A stretch of 64,000 nucleotides of DNA from Sandaracinaceae bacterium. Lineage in GTDB: Bacteria; Myxococcota_A; Polyangia; Polyangiales; Houyiibacteriaceae. Positions 61,085 through 64,000 of the stretch are shown here, piece after piece. Both the position numbers and the translations under genes were made by a program. Positions within the stretch are counted from its first letter, which is position 1. Each line of letters begins with the position of its first letter. The stretch lies in contig JACKEJ010000004.1 of assembly GCA_020633055.1 (NCBI GenBank), positions 868,001-932,000 on the forward strand, in the 5' to 3' direction. Under the pieces are notes generated by a model. The model worked only from the letters and a program-made list of their open reading frames with translations, had not been told where the DNA came from and searched no databases.

Positions 61085-62245
61085 ATGTCTCAACACGCCT
61101 CCTCCTTGCCTTCCCTCCTGTCTTCCGCCTGGGCGCGCCGCCTCTCCTTGGGCGCCAGCCTCCTCTCCCTCACGGCCTGCGCCGACGAAGGCACCATCGG
61201 CGGCCAAGAGGCCCCCGTCGTCTACGGTGACGACGACCGCCTGGACGTCTACGAGCACCCCTCGGCCGCGCTGCGCGACATCGCCCACGAGTCCATCGTG
61301 GCGCTCATCGACTCCGGCGACCTGACCCAGAACGGCGACGGAACGTTCACGCGCGATCTCACGTTCACGCTGCAGGAGGCCTTCGACCTGTGCGACGACC
61401 AGCGCTTCCTGGAGCAGCCCACCAGCGCCTTCTGCTCGGGCACCCTGGTCGCCCCCGACGTCGTCGTGACGGCGGGACACTGCATCGAGACCATGGCCGA
61501 CTGCTCGGGCACCAGCTTCGTGTTCGACTACCTCTACACGGCCGATGGCGTGTTGGCGCCGCTCGAGAGCGACGACGTGTACGAGTGCGTCGACATCCTC
61601 GCGCGTGAGCTGGGCGGGCTCGACTACGCCTATCTGCGCCTCGACCGAGCCGTCGTAGGGCACACCCCCGCGGAGCTCGGCGTGGGCATCGGGGACACCT
61701 GCCGCAACGTGGTCGACGACGAGGCGGTGTCGGTGCTGGGCTTCGGCTCGGGCCTGCCGCTCAAGATCGACGACGGCGGGCACGTGAGGGACGCGTCCAC
61801 GCGCGGCACCTTCTTCTTCGACACCTCGCTCGACACCTTCGGCGGCAACAGCGGCTCGGGCGTGTTCAACGCCGACAACGAGATGGTCGGCGTGCTCTCG
61901 AGAGGCGCGCGCGACTACGTGACGCGCACCTCGGAGGACTGCGACGTGGTCAACGAGCTGGCCAACAGCCAGGGCGGCGAGCAGATCGGCCACCTGCTGC
62001 CGACGCTGGTGGCGTACTGCGACAACGCGCCCTCGCCGAACGCGGAGCTGTGCGCGCTGGCAGCGACGTCGTGCCCCAACGGCTCGGGCAGCGGCTCGGG
62101 CTCGGAGGGCTCCAGCTGCAGCGCGGGCGCGCCCGGCGCTGGCGGCGGCTGGACGTTCGCGCTGGGCGTCATGGCGCTGATGGGCCTCGGCCTGCGACGC
62201 GCCCGCCGTGGCGGCGCAGCCAATCCGGACGAGGCCCGCGCGTGA
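61085..62245 (+). CDS. trypsin-like serine protease lipoprotein (paralogue 2) with MYXO-CTERM-like tail
   Basis: A 386-residue paralogue of the 58387 protein. The catalytic residues are His132 (VTAGHC), Asp180 (DYAYLRLD) and Ser256 (GGNSGSGVF). Lipobox LTAC (Cys32). The C-terminus has a Gly/Ser-rich segment, CSAGAPGAGGG, a hydrophobic stretch and RRARRGG, a MYXO-CTERM-like sorting tail. The ATG at 61085 is 17 bp after the barrel gene. GTGA overlap joins it to the enoyl-CoA hydratase. Confidence 0.9.
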   Translation: MSQHASSLPSLLSSAWARRLSLGASLLSLTACADEGTIGGQEAPVVYGDDDRLDVYEHPSAALRDIAHESIVALIDSGDLTQNGDGTFTRDLTFTLQEAFDLCDDQRFLEQPTSAFCSGTLVAPDVVVTAGHCIETMADCSGTSFVFDYLYTADGVLAPLESDDVYECVDILARELGGLDYAYLRLDRAVVGHTPAELGVGIGDTCRNVVDDEAVSVLGFGSGLPLKIDDGGHVRDASTRGTFFFDTSLDTFGGNSGSGVFNADNEMVGVLSRGARDYVTRTSEDCDVVNELANSQGGEQIGHLLPTLVAYCDNAPSPNAELCALAATSCPNGSGSGSGSEGSSCSAGAPGAGGGWTFALGVMALMGLGLRRARRGGAANPDEARA

Positions 62246-63048
62246 GCGAGCGCGTCCGCATCGATCGCAGCGCGGACATCGCGTACGTCACGCTCGTCCA
62301 CGCGACCAAGCACAACGCGCTCGACTGGGAGATGCTCACCGCCCTGGTGGACGCCGCCGAGTCGCTCGGGCGCGACCGCGGGCTGCGGGGCGTCATCCTG
62401 CACGCCGAGGGGCCCTCGTTCTGCAGCGGCCTCGACTTCCCCAAGTTCACGAAGGAGCCCGCCCGCATGGCCCGCGCCTTCGCGAAGCTGCGCCCTGGGG
62501 GCACCAACCTCTTCCAGGAGGCGTGCTGGGCCTTTCGCCGGCTGCCGCTCCCCGTGGCCGCGGTGCTGCACGGGCGCTGCTTCGGGGGCGGCCTGCAGCT
62601 GGCGCTGGCGGCGGACTTCCGCTTCACCACGCCTGACTGCGAGCTCTCCATCATGGAGGCCAAGTGGGGGCTCATCCCGGACATGACGGGCAGCGTCACC
62701 CTGCGCGAGCTCATGACCATCGACCAGGCCAAGCGGCTGACCATGACGGGGCGCGTGTTCCGGGGCGACGAGGCCCTGCGCTACAACCTGGTCACCGAGG
62801 TCAGCGCCGACCCGATGGCCGCCGCCGAGGGGCTCATGGCCGAGCTGGTCACGCGCTCGCCCGACTCGGTCGCGGCCACCAAGCAGCTGTTCCACGACAC
62901 GTGGGTGGCCCCCGAGGACGCGGCCTTCTCGTTGGAGACGCGCCTGCAGGCGCTGCTGCTGACCGGCAAGAACCAGCGCGCGGCCATGCAGGCCAATTTC
63001 GAGAAGCGCGCGCCGCGCTTCGGCAAGCGCCTGCGGATGCTGGGCTGA
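62242..63048 (+). CDS. enoyl-CoA hydratase/isomerase (crotonase fold)
   Basis: A 268-residue crotonase. Oxyanion-hole motifs are ILHAEGPSFCSGLDF and AVLHGRCFGGGLQLALAADFRF. The catalytic region reads SIMEAKWGLIPDMTG, with one Glu at the usual place. It acts on an acyl-CoA in the cytoplasm. It is odd at the end of a run of exported proteins, though coupled by GTGA. The frame upstream of 62242 belongs to the preceding gene. Confidence 0.88.
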   Translation: MSERVRIDRSADIAYVTLVHATKHNALDWEMLTALVDAAESLGRDRGLRGVILHAEGPSFCSGLDFPKFTKEPARMARAFAKLRPGGTNLFQEACWAFRRLPLPVAAVLHGRCFGGGLQLALAADFRFTTPDCELSIMEAKWGLIPDMTGSVTLRELMTIDQAKRLTMTGRVFRGDEALRYNLVTEVSADPMAAAEGLMAELVTRSPDSVAATKQLFHDTWVAPEDAAFSLETRLQALLLTGKNQRAAMQANFEKRAPRFGKRLRMLG

Positions 63049-63065
63049 GCCTACGGCGGAATGAT

Positions 63066-63341
63066 GGGGGCACCAGGCTGAAGCCAGGTGCCCCGAGGCT
63101 GCAGCGTGGCCTGCAAGTCCGCCCCACTGCGGGGGCGGACTGCCTGGTCGTGGACGATGGAGAACCGAGGACTCTCTTGCGCCTCCCAGTCTGGAGGCGA
63201 ACCCTAGTCGCAGCCTCGCCATGCCGTCGAACCGCCGTCGGATACCCGAAAGCCGACCATCACGCAGTCCACCCCCGTAGGGGCGTGGACTTTCAGTGAG
63301 CACTGCAGCTCCGGGGCACCTGGCTTCAGCCTGGTGCCCCC
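63066..63341. mobile_element. 276-bp MITE-like element with hairpin arms
   Basis: Inverted arms 63066-63104 and 63303-63341 match at 37 of 39 positions, starting GGGGGCACCAGGCTGAAG. Each arm is itself a hairpin (GGGGCACC...GGTGCCCC). The interior contains two further hairpins (AGTCCGCCCC near 63116, and AGTCCACCCC near 63264). No gene. No clear target duplication is visible. Confidence 0.72.
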
Positions 63342-63472
63342 CAAAGCATCAGCCTCACCGACCGCGCACCGAGCCGGGCAAGTGACGACGGCCCGCCTCA
63401 ACGAGGAGCGGGCCGTCTCCATGCCGATCCCAGTGCGGAGTGGGAGGGACCGGCCGCAGACAGCGATGACCG
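63342..63472. other. spacer containing the terminator
   Basis: Short non-coding stretch between the MITE-like element and ppa. Apart from the hairpin at 63387-63417 I see nothing in it. Confidence 0.5.
63387..63417. terminator. hairpin between convergent genes
   Basis: GACGGCCCGC (63387-63396) and GCGGGCCGTC (63408-63417) form a perfect 10-bp stem with an 11-base loop, between the enoyl-CoA hydratase and ppa. Likely bidirectional. Confidence 0.7.
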
Positions 63473-64000
63473 TCAGTGACGCGACTTCACCTCGCCACGG
63501 CGCAGCTGGCGGTACAGCGAGAGCGACTCGGTCATGACCTTGATGGCCTCGGCCTTGTCCATGATCTCGTCGATCACCACCTCTTTGTTCTCCAGCACCT
63601 TGTAGTCCTGGAAGAAGCGCCGGATCTGCCGCAGCGTGTGCGAGGGCAGGTCTGTGTGGTGGTGGATCTCGTCGAACGACGGGTCGCCGTTGCACACGGC
63701 GATGATCTTGTCGTCGATGCCCTTGTCGTCGCGCATGCGCATGACGCCGATGGCGCGCGCGTCCACGACAGTGAGCGGGTAGAGGGGCTCCATGGTCAGC
63801 ACCAGCGCGTCCAGCGGGTCGCCGTCGTCGCAGAAGGAGCGGGGGATGAAGCCGTAGTTCGCCGGGTAGTGCACGGCGCTGTAGAGGACACGGTCGAGCT
63901 TGAGCAGGCCGCTCTCCTTGTCCAGCTCGTACTTGTTCTTGCTGCCGGTCGGCACCTCGATGATGACCGGAAACGCTGTCTCGATGACCTTCTCGTCGAC
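63473..64000 (-). CDS. ppa: inorganic pyrophosphatase, N-terminus beyond window
   Basis: Family I soluble pyrophosphatase, hydrolysing PPi to phosphate in the cytoplasm. The frame reads in from base 64000 ([29 protein letters not shown]) with the start outside. Active-site residues are visible: Lys and Glu in SKNKYELDK, Tyr in [10 protein letters not shown], and DGDPLDALV with [23 protein letters not shown]. The last 160 codons fit the usual 170-180 residue enzyme. Confidence 0.94.
   Translation of the reverse strand, partial: VDEKVIETAFPVIIEVPTGSKNKYELDKESGLLKLDRVLYSAVHYPANYGFIPRSFCDDGDPLDALVLTMEPLYPLTVVDARAIGVMRMRDDKGIDDKIIAVCNGDPSFDEIHHHTDLPSHTLRQIRRFFQDYKVLENKEVVIDEIMDKAEAIKVMTESLSLYRQLRRGEVKSRH

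Noticed and set aside
1..64000. tRNA, rRNA or riboswitch
   Set aside because: No cloverleaf or conserved aptamer sequence was noticed by eye; a covariance-model scan would be needed to exclude them.

Overview
The window is about 70% G+C and densely coded, with many GTG starts and stop/start overlaps (ATGA, GTGA). It encodes lipoproteins with Asp/Gly-rich linkers, MYXO-CTERM-like tails, MopE-type Cys/Asp metal-binding repeats and a Ser/Thr kinase. Together these point to a myxobacterium (Myxococcota, Polyangia-like). I saw no rRNA, tRNA, CRISPR array or prophage. The organism call is an inference from gene content and style.

The first 11.6 kb holds genes for exported proteins, two of them broken by unrelated mobile elements. 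A roughly 1000-residue exported protein with a MYXO-CTERM-like tail (951-6289, minus) is split by a 2319-bp insertion sequence (3350-5668) with 21-bp inverted ends and a 7-bp target duplication. The same gene also appears frameshifted within its signal peptide. A GntR regulator separates it from a lipoprotein gene (7207-11600) split by a 3.33-kb transposon (7916/7917-11249). That transposon encodes a Mu/TniA-like DDE transposase, an ExeA/TniB-like AAA ATPase and a zinc-ribbon protein. Both host genes can be rejoined in frame by removing the element and one copy of the duplication.

From 11.6 to 26 kb: two lower-GC small exported proteins; an ECF42-type sigma factor with YCII, SRPBCC and GyrI-like partners; a Cys-rich modular lipoprotein with a predicted propeller; an alpha/beta hydrolase locus that may be frameshifted; an AsmA-like protein; a coiled-coil peptide; a thioesterase; a GST; an ATP-grasp-like protein; and a multi-pass membrane protein. 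From 26 to 38 kb lie a methyltransferase, an HTTM-like membrane protein, an MMPL/RND exporter and a surface-polysaccharide group (three glycosyltransferases, a flippase and UDP-glucose dehydrogenase).

From 38 to 50 kb: a Tat-exported phospholipase C, an amidase, a DUF2505-like protein, a tandem pair of paralogues of unknown family, a lipoprotein with GWD-like phosphohistidine and PEP/pyruvate-binding domains, a repeat-rich divergent spacer, a long-chain acyl-CoA synthetase, an SRPBCC protein and a DUF1266-like protein. From 50.7 to 55.7 kb a tightly overlapping trio encodes a membrane protein, a Cys-rich metal-binding-repeat protein and a transmembrane Ser/Thr kinase with TPRs. From 57.3 to 63.0 kb a coupled run encodes a LAS-type peptidoglycan peptidase, two paralogous trypsin-like lipoproteins flanking a predicted outer-membrane protein, and an enoyl-CoA hydratase. 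A 276-bp hairpin-rich MITE-like element and a terminator precede the inorganic pyrophosphatase gene, which runs off the window.
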